Source: Chromatiaceae bacterium (lineage in GTDB: Bacteria > Pseudomonadota > Gammaproteobacteria > Chromatiales > Chromatiaceae). Taken from it: a DNA stretch of 64,000 nt. The stretch spans positions 135,001 through 199,000 of the forward strand of contig JACKML010000005.1 of NCBI GenBank assembly GCA_024235415.1, read 5' to 3'. The notes below the pieces were generated by a model. It did no database searches. It was given only the letters and a program-made list of their open reading frames with translations, and was not told the origin of the DNA. The position numbers and the translations under genes were made by a program. Below, piece by piece: positions 10,505 to 18,533 of the stretch. Each line of letters opens with the position of its first letter. The stretch's first letter is position 1.

Positions 10505-11728
10505 ATGAGCAAGATCCCGTCACATCCATGGGCATTCCGTCCCCGCTTCCGCCGCCACGCCTTCGGCTGGAAATCGCAACCGGCGATCCAGCGCATCCGC
10601 GAGGCTGTGTCCGAGATCAAGCGGGTCGCCCGTAAAGACAAGGTGGTGGCCGCCGAAGGCGCGGTGTTGTTCCTGGAAAGATTGTCGCCGGCCATCGAAC
10701 AGGTCGACAGCTCGTCGGGCGCTATCGGCACCGCCGTGAACAAGGCGATCGCCGACCTTGCGGCCGTCATCGCCGCCGCCCCGGTTGATGAGGCCACGCG
10801 ACAGCGATGGCTGGAGCGGCTGTGGCAGGCCTGTCAGGATGACGAGATCCCCTATCTCGAAAGGCTCGGTGACCACTGGGGAGAGCTGTGTGTATCGAAC
10901 GCGCTTGCCTCGCACTGGGCCGATGAGCTGCTTGGCACCTGCAGGCTGGCCTGGAGCCCCGACCCCGCGCTGCGCGGTTTCTTCAAGGGCACCACCCACT
11001 GCCTGAGCGCATTGCTCGCCGCGCAGCGCTATGAGGAACTGCTCGAGCTCCTCGCGATGGCTCCGTACGACCTGTGGCATTACCGCCAGTTCGGGGTCCA
11101 GGCGCTGGCCGCACTCGGCCGGAAGTCTGAGGCGATCCGCTATGCCGAGGCGGGGCAGGGTGCGTATGACAGCCCGGTCGCCGTGGCGCAGACCTGCGAG
11201 GCGATCCTGCTGTCGTCCGGGATGGTCGACGAGGCCTACCGGCGCTATGGCCTGCTCGCCAACCGCACTGGGACCTATGTCGCCTGGTATCGCGCAGTCG
11301 CGAAAAAGTACCCCCAGATCCCGCCGGCGCAGATACTCGACGACCTGGTGGCGTCGACGCCGGGCGAGGAGGGCAAGTGGTTCGCCGCCGCCAAGCAGGC
11401 CGGGTTGTTCGATGAGGCAATCGCGCTGGCGCAGCGCTCGCCGTGCGCACCGCAGACACTCACTCGCGCCGCGCGCGATTTTGCCGAGAAGAACCCGCCG
11501 TTCGCGCTCGAGGCCGGCATGGCAGCGGTGCACTGGCTGGTCGCCGGATACGGTTACGACGTGACGGCAGCGGACGTGCTGGATGCCTACACGCACACCC
11601 TCGCGGCCGCAGAGCGCCTGGGCCGCGCGGAGACCACGCGGCAGCGCATCCGTGACCTGGTCGCGAAAGAGACCGGTGGTGAGCGCTTCGTCACCCGGGC
11701 GCTTGGGCGCCATCTGGGTCTCGCCTGA
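10505..11728 (+). CDS. Unrecognised helical-repeat (TPR-like) protein, first of a pair
   Basis: A 407-residue soluble protein, rich in Ala, Leu and Arg, with no signal peptide. Most of it reads as paired amphipathic helices resembling TPR repeats (for example LLELLAMAPYDLWHYRQFG, ALAALGRKSEAIRYAEAG, LLSSGMVDEAYRRYGLLA). The N-terminus (MSKIPSHPWAF) is basic. I do not recognise the family and assign no function. The ATG at 10505 is preferred over an upstream GTG at 10460. Its stop overlaps the next gene by one base (TGATG), so the two are almost certainly co-translated partners. Its GC content matches the ICE backbone rather than the AT-richer genes at 15.6-28.2 kb. Confidence 0.75.
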   Translation: MSKIPSHPWAFRPRFRRHAFGWKSQPAIQRIREAVSEIKRVARKDKVVAAEGAVLFLERLSPAIEQVDSSSGAIGTAVNKAIADLAAVIAAAPVDEATRQRWLERLWQACQDDEIPYLERLGDHWGELCVSNALASHWADELLGTCRLAWSPDPALRGFFKGTTHCLSALLAAQRYEELLELLAMAPYDLWHYRQFGVQALAALGRKSEAIRYAEAGQGAYDSPVAVAQTCEAILLSSGMVDEAYRRYGLLANRTGTYVAWYRAVAKKYPQIPPAQILDDLVASTPGEEGKWFAAAKQAGLFDEAIALAQRSPCAPQTLTRAARDFAEKNPPFALEAGMAAVHWLVAGYGYDVTAADVLDAYTHTLAAAERLGRAETTRQRIRDLVAKETGGERFVTRALGRHLGLA

Positions 11729-13305
11729 TGCCGCGCATACGAGACGACCGGCCGGAGACGGGCGACGCCTTGACCGACGCGGCGCTCGACGCGCTGGACG
11801 CCGACGAGCTGCGCGCGCTGATCCGCGAGCTGCTGCCCTGGTTCGACGACCGGCTGCACGCAAGGTTCGTCAATGCCGTGATCGACCACGCCGCGCGCAA
11901 TCCGTCGGGCTGGGTGCCGGCTGCACCGGGTGAGGCGATCGTTGCCGAGATCGAGCGGTTCGCCGACGCGGCGCAACGTATCGGTTATGCGGACCCGGCC
12001 GAGGTCGACGCCTGGCTGCGCGTCGGATCGAACGCCTTCCTGGCGCGCGACTACGCCGCCGCCTACCGGATCTTCCATGCCTTGTTGATCCCGCTCGCAG
12101 ACGCCGCGTTCGACATCGGTCAGCATGAGATGGTCGATGAGGTCCTCGGCATCGAGGTCGGTGACTGCGCCGCGCAGTACGCGGTCGCGGTGTACATGAC
12201 CGCGGCCGCGCGGCACCGCGGGCGGGCGGTGCTGGCGGCCTTCGACGCGGTGGGCGGGGTCTGGCACTTTGCAGCGCCGCTGCGCGAACTGGAGCAGGCC
12301 GCCGTCGAGTCACTTCCCGGGGTTGATGATTTCCTGCTGCGATGGCGCGAGGCCGTCGCGGCGCGGGTCGCGCAGCGTGGGCCGAGCGACTGGGCGAACC
12401 AAGAGGACCGCTGGCTGCACGAGGTGGTGCTGCGCATCGACGGGCCTGAGGGGTTGGGCGAGATCGCGCGGGCAACGTGCAGGCTGCATGACCTGCGGGC
12501 CTGGTGTGAGGCGCTGGCGGCCGCCGGTGACTGGTCGGCCGCGCTCGCCGCCAACGAAGCCGCCGTCGAATGCCTGGCCGATCGTCCGGATGCCTGCGCC
12601 GAGTTCCTCGACGGGGCGGCGCTGGCGGTGCAGCAACTGCGCGGCGAGGACCTGCCCGAGCGGCTTGACCGCGCCTGGCGTGCATCGCCCAGCCTGCCCC
12701 GGTTGCAGCGTTGGCTGGGATCATCGGAGACGCCCCAGCGGATGCGTGAACGGGTGACACAGGCTTTGGCCGTCTGTCCCGAGCCCGCTCTACGACAGCG
12801 TGCCCTGCTGCACCTGCTCGCGGACGATCCCGCGGCCGGCGCCACGCTGCTCGCCGGCGCCCCGGGTCTCGGCTGGTCCAATCCTGAGCATCCGGGCCCG
12901 CTGTTGTTCCCGCTATTCACCGCATGGCTGGGTGATGGCGAGTCGCCGGACGGAATGGCCGACGCAGACGAGATTTCGTCGCCACCCGCCGGACACGACG
13001 CGCCCCGACTTGTCACGCCGGCGTTGTCGGAACTGGTCGCGCTATCAGGCGTGATGTCTTCGATCGACCCGACTGTCCGGGAGACCCTGATCGCGGCGAT
13101 GCGCCGCGCCGCTGAGCAGCGCATTGCCGGCGTCACCAAGAACAGCCGGCGTCGACACTATGGACATGCGGCATCGCTGGCGCTGACCTGTGCCCGGGTC
13201 GATCGCTCGGTGGAGGCCGCCGCCTGGCTGGCCGCGGTTCGACAGTCCTACCGTCGTTACCCGGCATTGCAACGGGAATTCCAGCAGCGCGAAGACGCGG
13301 GCTGA
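11728..13305 (+). CDS. Unrecognised large helical protein, second of a pair
   Basis: A 525-residue acidic, Ala-rich soluble protein predicted to be almost all helix, with TPR-like stretches (LRVGSNAFLARDYAAAYRIF; LAAAGDWSAALAANEAAVEC). A short C-terminal domain has TKNSRRRHYGHAASLALTCA followed by VEAAAWLAAVRQSYRRYPAL, a pattern seen at the ends of some large repeat proteins that may bind nucleic acid; this is weak. The gene overlaps its upstream neighbour by one base. Part of it (12369-12838) is duplicated at 15188-15549 as a pseudogene. Two genes that have moved and duplicated as a block inside a defence-rich region suggest a defence or regulatory role, but this is only inference. Confidence 0.75.
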   Translation: MPRIRDDRPETGDALTDAALDALDADELRALIRELLPWFDDRLHARFVNAVIDHAARNPSGWVPAAPGEAIVAEIERFADAAQRIGYADPAEVDAWLRVGSNAFLARDYAAAYRIFHALLIPLADAAFDIGQHEMVDEVLGIEVGDCAAQYAVAVYMTAAARHRGRAVLAAFDAVGGVWHFAAPLRELEQAAVESLPGVDDFLLRWREAVAARVAQRGPSDWANQEDRWLHEVVLRIDGPEGLGEIARATCRLHDLRAWCEALAAAGDWSAALAANEAAVECLADRPDACAEFLDGAALAVQQLRGEDLPERLDRAWRASPSLPRLQRWLGSSETPQRMRERVTQALAVCPEPALRQRALLHLLADDPAAGATLLAGAPGLGWSNPEHPGPLLFPLFTAWLGDGESPDGMADADEISSPPAGHDAPRLVTPALSELVALSGVMSSIDPTVRETLIAAMRRAAEQRIAGVTKNSRRRHYGHAASLALTCARVDRSVEAAAWLAAVRQSYRRYPALQREFQQREDAG

Positions 13306-13784
13306 GCCCGGCCTTGCCATCGCTCCTGCCTCTGACCGTCGCGGCTGCGCCCCGAACCTGCGGCCGCATCAAATCGTGCACGCCAGCAGGGGGGCTGGTC
13401 TGGACATTGTTGCTGACGCGGAAGCGCGGATACCGGCAAAAGGTTGTTCGACATGCCCGTTCCGTTCTCATTGGGCAGGCGGGCACGGGGTGACGGTCGC
13501 GGACCTCGGGCGGGACGTCGAAGCTTGGTTGCGAATCGAATCCGAATCGGGGGACAGTGTATCCATTGTCGATAAATGAGCCGCGTCGGTAATACCCCGG
13601 TAGACGATCAGTTTGTTGACACGGCGGTAAGGCTCAGCGGCAGGACAATGCGACGAAAATGTGCGGGGCAAAAAATGACGGCTCCTACACAGCCTTTCTT
13701 CAGGAATTCAGATACTGTCCCCGGTATTCCGATCAGCCATGCCAGGGCCGATTGAGGGCCGGGTCAGACAAGGACGTTGCATCC
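13306..13784. other. Gene-poor stretch with repeat copy 1
   Basis: No convincing gene is seen. Bases 13306-13544 hold only chance frames. Bases 13545-13730 are copy 1 of a direct repeat annotated separately. Bases 13731-13784 lead into an operator-like palindrome before the next gene. The stretch reads as debris from past insertions and deletions. Confidence 0.55.
13545..13730. repeat. Direct repeat copy 1 (186 bp) with inverted ends
   Basis: This 186-bp unit recurs at 14998-15181 with high identity; a few substitutions and small indels separate the copies. Its left end, GGGGACAGTGTATC (from 13549), is nearly the inverse of its right end, GATACTGTCCCC (13711-13722). A non-coding unit of this size with inverted ends resembles a miniature mobile element or a REP-type unit. 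No transposase that would move it is in the window. Confidence 0.75.
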
Positions 13785-13820
13785 TACCCAAATAGGGCAT
13801 TAATATGCCCGAAATGGGTA
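13785..13820. promoter_or_regulatory. Operator-like palindrome overlapping the nucleotidyltransferase start
   Basis: TACCCAAATAGGGCAT (13785-13800) and ATGCCCGAAATGGGTA (13805-13820) are inverted repeats matching at 13 of 16 positions around a TAAT centre. The right arm begins with the ATG at 13805. The gene behind it carries an N-terminal winged helix, so autorepression is a natural reading. If the transcript starts within or just before the palindrome, translation may really begin at the in-frame ATG at 13814 or later. Confidence 0.6.
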
Positions 13821-14479
13821 AGGTATCGTCAACACTCTCGTCCCGCCCGGCCCGCCGCAAGGCGGCAGCCGAACGCGCCGATGTGTCTACCAGTCTTGCG
13901 GATGCGCTATTCACCACCACCCAACAGCGCGTTCTCGCACTCGTGTTCGGCCAGCCGTCACGTAGCTTCTTCGCCAGTGAGCTGATCGAGCTCACCGCAT
14001 CCGGGTCCGGCGCGGTACAGCGCGAGCTCAAGCGGCTCGCCTCGAGCGGGCTGGTCACTGTCACCCGAATCGGCAAGCAAAAGCACTACCAGGCCAACCC
14101 CGATTGCCCGGTGTTCGAGGAGCTGTGCGCCCTGGTGCGCAAGACCGTCGCCATGGTGGAACCGATCCGTCAGGCACTCGCGCCCCTGGCCGAGCGTATC
14201 TCGCTGGCCTTGGTCTACGGCTCCGTGGCAAAGGGTACCGATACGGCGAGCAGCGATATCGATCTGCTCGTGGTTGCCGACGATATGACGCTGGAAGAGG
14301 TCTACTCCACGCTGGCGGAAGTGGAATCGAGCCTGGATAGAAAGATCAGTCCCACGATGTATACAAAAAAAGAGTTCGTAGATCGGCGGGCAGCGGGCAA
14401 CCCATTCTTAAGCCGCGTGCTTGAAGGCGAACATCTGGTCCTGATTGGAAGCGAAAGTGACACATCCACAACTCGATAA
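13805..14479 (+). CDS. Winged-helix / MNT-type nucleotidyltransferase fusion
   Basis: A 224-residue protein with two parts. Residues about 30-95 form a winged helix of the ArsR/MarR kind (QQRVLALVFGQPSRSFFASE; GAVQRELKRLASSGLVTV). Residues about 130-190 form a minimal nucleotidyltransferase with GS (139-140) and SDIDLLV (150-156), giving the GSx(9)SDID-type active site with both aspartates (D151, D153). MNT proteins of this family often pair with HEPN proteins as toxin-antitoxin modules in which the MNT adenylylates the HEPN toxin. The HEPN-like partner overlaps downstream. The DNA-binding half and the palindrome over its start suggest self-regulation. The start could be ATG 13805 or 13814. 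Confidence 0.82.
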   Translation: MPEMGKVSSTLSSRPARRKAAAERADVSTSLADALFTTTQQRVLALVFGQPSRSFFASELIELTASGSGAVQRELKRLASSGLVTVTRIGKQKHYQANPDCPVFEELCALVRKTVAMVEPIRQALAPLAERISLALVYGSVAKGTDTASSDIDLLVVADDMTLEEVYSTLAEVESSLDRKISPTMYTKKEFVDRRAAGNPFLSRVLEGEHLVLIGSESDTSTTR

Positions 14480-14876
14480 CCTGATGCGGATCGGCAAGCT
14501 CAAGGCCGAGCCGCCAGCGGAGGCGGAACTTGGCGGCCTGCTGCGTTCCGGTCGCCGGCGTCTGGTCGATGCCGAGCGTGCCGAGCTAAGCCTCGAAAGT
14601 CGCTTCGACCTCGTATACAACGCGGCCCACGCCCTGGCGCTCACGGCACTCCGGGCCAAGGGCTATCGTTCCGAATCCCGCTACCTCGTCTTCCAATGCC
14701 TGCAGCACACCATTGATTTGCCCAACGAGCAGTGGCGTGTGCTCGACCAGGCCCACCGCAAGCGCAACCTCGCCGAGTATGAAGGCGTGATGGACGTCGA
14801 TGAGCAGCTCGTGGACGCAATGCTGCGGGTGGCGCGGGAGGTCGCGCAGCGGGTGGCAAGGTTGGTCGAAGAATGA
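14457..14876 (+). CDS. HEPN-like protein, partner of the nucleotidyltransferase
   Basis: A 139-residue mostly helical protein. The segment HRKRNLAEYEG (about 100-110) resembles the Arg-rich signature of SAV_6107-like HEPN proteins. The canonical Rx4-6H of RNase HEPN toxins is not clearly present, so nuclease activity is uncertain. The GTG at 14457 is favoured because GGAAGCG lies just upstream; a TTG at 14445 is the alternative. The gene overlaps the upstream gene by 23 bases, typical of MNT-HEPN pairs. A truncated hsdM follows 27 bases after the stop, a setting often seen for such pairs in type I restriction loci. Confidence 0.7.
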   Translation: MTHPQLDNLMRIGKLKAEPPAEAELGGLLRSGRRRLVDAERAELSLESRFDLVYNAAHALALTALRAKGYRSESRYLVFQCLQHTIDLPNEQWRVLDQAHRKRNLAEYEGVMDVDEQLVDAMLRVAREVAQRVARLVEE

Positions 14877-14903
14877 TTGAAGAATAATCAGGGAGAGTAC
14901 CGA

Positions 14904-15032
14904 GTGGCGAGCGCGAAAGAGAAGAAGGCAAGCGGCAGCAATGCAAGGACGGCTGCCCCCAATGTCGACTACGAAGCCCGGCTATGGCTTATGCGCAAAT
15001 CGGGGGACAGTGTATCGATTGTCGATAAATGA
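14904..15032 (+). pseudogene. hsdM: Truncated hsdM (type I DNA methyltransferase), N-terminus only
   Basis: From a GTG at 14904, with GGGAGAG as ribosome site, the frame reads as the start of a type I modification subunit: a Lys/Ala-rich leader, then NVDYEARLWLM, matching the conserved start of many HsdM proteins. At about residue 31 the family sequence stops. The frame then runs into repeat copy 2 (SGDSVSIVDK) and ends at 15032. None of the catalytic NPPF domain, hsdS or hsdR is present nearby. The gene has been broken by the insertion or recombination that placed the repeat here. Confidence 0.72.
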
Positions 15033-15181
15033 GCCGCGTCGGTAATACCCCGGCGGACGATCAGCTTGTTGACACGGCGGTAAGGCTCAGCGGCAGGATA
15101 ATGCGACGAAAATGTGCCGGGCGAAAAAGACAGCTCCGACAAAGCCTTTCTTCAGGAATTCATGTGCTGTCACCGTATTCC
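14998..15181. repeat. Direct repeat copy 2 (184 bp), interrupts hsdM
   Basis: Homologous along its length to copy 1 at 13545-13730, in the same orientation and beginning at the same AATCGGGGGACAGTGTATC. Its right end is slightly worn (CTGTCACCG where copy 1 has CTGTCCCCGG), so its inverted ends are less perfect. It marks the break point of hsdM on the left. On the right, 6 bases separate it from the duplicated pseudogene. The two copies bracket the MNT-HEPN pair. Confidence 0.75.
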
Positions 15182-15187
15182 CCGGTG

Positions 15188-15549
15188 CGCGCAGCGTGGG
15201 CCGAGCGACTGGGCGAACCAAGAGGACCGCTGGCTGCACGAGGTGGTGCTGCGCATTGAAGGGCCTGCAGGGTTGGGCGAGATCGCACGGGCAACGTGCA
15301 GGCTGCATGACCTGCGGGCCTGGTGTGAGGCGCTGGCGGTGCAGCAACAGCGCGGTGAGGACCTGCCCGAGCGGCTCGAGCGCGCCTGGCGTGCGTCACC
15401 CAGCCTGCTGCGGTTGCAACGGTGGCTGGGATCATCGGAGACGTCCCAGCGGATGCGTGAACGGGCGACACAGGCTCTGGCCGTCTGTCCCTGGCAAGCC
15501 CAGCGACAGCGTGCCCTGCTGCACCTGCTCGCGGCCGATCCCGTGGCCG
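15188..15549 (+). pseudogene. Fragment copy of the 11728-13305 gene with a 108-bp internal deletion
   Basis: This stretch matches 12369-12838 closely in DNA and protein (QRGPSDWANQEDRW onward), with scattered substitutions. It lacks exactly 108 bp (36 codons) that in the intact gene lie between two copies of GCGCTGGCGG, at 12511 and 12619. The copy keeps one such repeat, the signature of deletion by slippage or recombination between short direct repeats. Both ends of the original gene are missing. The match stops at about 15549, shortly before the next gene, so this is dead sequence left at the border of the defence cluster. Confidence 0.88.
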
Positions 15550-15598
15550 CTTCTGGCGCTGACAAAGATTGCTTCACCAACCAACTGGCGGTTTCCGC

Positions 15599-18499
15599 AT
15601 GCTGCCGTTAGGCCTCAATTGGTCAAAAAAGTTACACTTCATCTCCAAGCCAAACTCAGAAGAATATCCTTGCGATGGAGCGCCTGTGGGGCAATTCGAT
15701 TTAGCCGACTGGAATCGCACTCTGGTGCGGGCGGTCTTCTTTGACCGGATTGATTCGTCGCCTTTTATCACGCGGATAGACGCGACAGACAATTTCTTGG
15801 CGCAGGCTTCTGGCATTGAGAGTCCGGCCGAGGCTCGCAAATCTTTCTTGGCCGCAATGCCGCACTGGGAGTATCGGGTCAGGCGATTGTTCGATTCGAG
15901 TGTCATGTACCGCTGGAGCACCAGCAGTGATGATTTGCCTTTCTACGCGCAACTGCACTTGACGATTCTTGCTGCGTCTGCGGAAGAATCTTTGCAGCAT
16001 GAGGGGAACTTTAGAGTACGACTAGCCCAGATGTTGGATCTGCAAGATGGTGACTACGTGTCACGAGGTTGCCTGCCGGCCCTCTGGGAGAATGCTCGTC
16101 AATGGTCCATCAATCGCTCAGAGAAGCGGGGCGATACTCGTAGGCTTGTGTTGCCTGATCCTGGCAACGAAACAATCATCGGCTACTCAAAGCGCCTCGC
16201 TTTTCCGGGGTTTCGTGACCAAAATCGATTGGCAGAACTCTTCACCCAGACGGATATTGATAGCTCGTCAGCATTGCCACGCCTCCTCCAAGTAATCAGG
16301 TCGAATCTGTTTAGCTTTTCCGATCGGTTTCGCGAAGAATTCAGAGGATTTGCCCGCTTAATTGAGAGCAATCAACTAGAAAAGGCGTCTGGTACCCCGT
16401 TCTGGGATGCAATTGAAGAGACCTCGTGGTCACGAACGAGGCGTTCGGGGAAAGCGTCCAGGGCGGGTTGCCGATTGGAGATAGATCCAACAGACCCACA
16501 TGCGCCCGGTGTATGGCTGTTCTGCCGAAACCTGCCTAGCGGCAATTCTGATTTGAAAAAGGATGCTGACGAATCACCCTACAATGGCCTAGTCCCGCTA
16601 AGCTGCAGGGATAAGAGGTTGGCGGGTCGCATGCTTGAGAGTCTGCGAAGTTGGGCGAAATCAAACCAATATCGCAGTTGGCTAGGACCAAATTTGGAGC
16701 ACTCTCTCAAAGAGGGTTGTATCGGCTTCGTACAAGACAATGACGGCCGGTGGTTTGACTCGCCAGTAGCACCAAGGGAAGCCCCTTTCTGGATATTGCT
16801 GCGCAAAGAGCATGACTGGCTGTTTGGCGCCCCCGTTGATTCGCCGGACCGCCAACCCGTTTTCAAATCACCATTGCTCGACAGCTCATTGTGGAGCCTA
16901 TTCGGCCCAGTTGAGATTGACGAACGAGTGCGAGCCTGGTTGGACAAGCGTGTATTCCTCCCCGATCTGCTGGCAACAAGGTTGGCCAGGCCCTCGGTCA
17001 CTGTTGTCGGGTCTGTTCGTCGTGAAGATGGCGCTTATTTCTGCTTGCCTCCGCTGATCCCCTCATTCAAATGTCATGGCGCAAAGTCTGGCGTCGCCTC
17101 AATTGAGACTGGGGAGCAGGAGTCGTCCTACCAACTAGCAGAAACGGGAGGCATGCTTAATCTACCCTTGCTTGCGAGCCAAGATGTTGGCGGTGATACG
17201 GTTGTGCGAATTTCCGCATTTGATGCATCCGACAAGGAACTTGCGCGAGCGCGCTTCAGATTTTCGAATAGAAGCTCTGCTCTCCGGTTCAAGCCCGTCC
17301 GCACTCCAAGTAGCTGGCTCGAAACCGGATTAAATGGTCGGCTAGAAGAATTCTCACCCAATTTGTCAACTGGATCCGCCAAGCTAGAGCTCAACTCTGT
17401 TTCCCGCGGAGAGGTGGCTCGCCCATTCGTGAGATCTAGAACACGGTCGATTGCGCCTTTGTATTTGGACCCTGGAGCGGTGGATGAGCGGTGGGCTAGA
17501 TCCTTGGAGGTTCTTTCGGCGATCTTTGCACGTCGATACGCGTTATCTCTCGGGGAATGTCTGGATCTTATGATCCAAATTTGGGGTACGTACGATGGTG
17601 GATGGAGAAAGATTGACGAACTCCTGCAAAACGGTGTGCTTCGTCAGATTCACGCGAGACATTGGTCCAACCAGGCGCTGGTTGCCAATCCGCTCTCAAT
17701 GGTTGCACATGCGAAACCAGATGACTTCGTCGTACGGGCTTTAGGTCTTACCTCTCAGGCAATGCGCGCAATCATTAGTGGGGCATTGGGCCAGCCTGGC
17801 AAGTGGATATCCTCGCCCGATAAGACTACAGCGGGCGCCCTCGAATTTCACGTTGGCGACGAAGGCGCTCTTGCTTCTCTGGAGGCTCGAACCGGGTGGA
17901 ACATCCGCTGGCTCGATTCCCTAGCAGAAGTTCGTCTGCCAGCTTTGAACGAAATCCGCGCGAAGTCAGCTCGCGAAGACGTTACCGATTATCCAGACGA
18001 GGAGAAGAGGGTCTGGTCTGATGAGCGGCAGCGATTTGAGGACATTGATGGTGGGGAGCAATGCTTTCCTAGGCTTGAACAATTGAAGGCGCCCGGACAG
18101 CGAGCGCTATTTGTCGTTTGTCGGTCGGATGGAACTCATTGGAATACCGACAGCAGGGATTGGGCGCTGCTGGTATACACCTCAGAGCGTTGTGGGTCAT
18201 TGGGGGAAGTACTGGGCGATGGTTCGATAGTGTTGGCGCAGCCTCGTTTGGCGCTCCCGGCTCAGATTGGCCGCCGAACAGTTCTTTCCGGTGGTGGCGT
18301 CTGCTTCCGCGCCGCGGATGGTGCTTTCGTCTATCCAAGTGGTTCATGTTGGTCCCCAGAGGACTCCTGCATCGCTTGGATCGGTGAAAAGCGTTCGCGA
18401 CGAGAAAAGCACATGACAGGACTACACGACGCGACGAGCAGGTATGCATTTGTGGTTGAACGTGAAAAGCAGAAGAGAAGGACGTCTTCCAACAAATGA
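15599..18499 (+). CDS. druF: Large defence protein, probable DruF of a type II Druantia-like system
   Basis: A 966-residue soluble protein with no motif I can name. It mixes many short beta segments and aromatic residues in its first two thirds with a helical C-terminal part (ARRYALSLGECLDLMIQIWG; LGLTSQAMRAIISGALGQ). The assignment comes from context: it heads a tight run with a coiled-coil protein, a giant DUF1998 helicase, a cytosine methyltransferase and Vsr, the gene content described for type II Druantia (DruM, DruF, DruG, DruE). The ATG at 15599 is chosen; an in-frame TTG at 15569 would add 10 residues lying close to the pseudogene. Neither has a good ribosome site, so the native 5' end may have been lost. 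Base composition is AT-richer than the ICE backbone. Confidence 0.68.
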   Translation: MLPLGLNWSKKLHFISKPNSEEYPCDGAPVGQFDLADWNRTLVRAVFFDRIDSSPFITRIDATDNFLAQASGIESPAEARKSFLAAMPHWEYRVRRLFDSSVMYRWSTSSDDLPFYAQLHLTILAASAEESLQHEGNFRVRLAQMLDLQDGDYVSRGCLPALWENARQWSINRSEKRGDTRRLVLPDPGNETIIGYSKRLAFPGFRDQNRLAELFTQTDIDSSSALPRLLQVIRSNLFSFSDRFREEFRGFARLIESNQLEKASGTPFWDAIEETSWSRTRRSGKASRAGCRLEIDPTDPHAPGVWLFCRNLPSGNSDLKKDADESPYNGLVPLSCRDKRLAGRMLESLRSWAKSNQYRSWLGPNLEHSLKEGCIGFVQDNDGRWFDSPVAPREAPFWILLRKEHDWLFGAPVDSPDRQPVFKSPLLDSSLWSLFGPVEIDERVRAWLDKRVFLPDLLATRLARPSVTVVGSVRREDGAYFCLPPLIPSFKCHGAKSGVASIETGEQESSYQLAETGGMLNLPLLASQDVGGDTVVRISAFDASDKELARARFRFSNRSSALRFKPVRTPSSWLETGLNGRLEEFSPNLSTGSAKLELNSVSRGEVARPFVRSRTRSIAPLYLDPGAVDERWARSLEVLSAIFARRYALSLGECLDLMIQIWGTYDGGWRKIDELLQNGVLRQIHARHWSNQALVANPLSMVAHAKPDDFVVRALGLTSQAMRAIISGALGQPGKWISSPDKTTAGALEFHVGDEGALASLEARTGWNIRWLDSLAEVRLPALNEIRAKSAREDVTDYPDEEKRVWSDERQRFEDIDGGEQCFPRLEQLKAPGQRALFVVCRSDGTHWNTDSRDWALLVYTSERCGSLGEVLGDGSIVLAQPRLALPAQIGRRTVLSGGGVCFRAADGAFVYPSGSCWSPEDSCIAWIGEKRSRREKHMTGLHDATSRYAFVVEREKQKRRTSSNK

Positions 18500-18533
18500 A
18501 AGCTAAACAGGTTCGACCGATGGGTGGTGCGGC

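Noticed and set aside
10520..11863. Long minus-strand frame opposite the helical-repeat pair
   Set aside because: Arg-rich shadow frame; the plus-strand frames are coupled and helical.
13190..13579. A 129-codon gene ending in repeat copy 1
   Set aside because: It begins inside the preceding gene in another frame, and its end is the repeat itself; no start site.
15001..15200. CRISPR repeat
   Set aside because: Only two copies of a 185-bp unit, 1.27 kb apart, without regular spacers; no cas genes.
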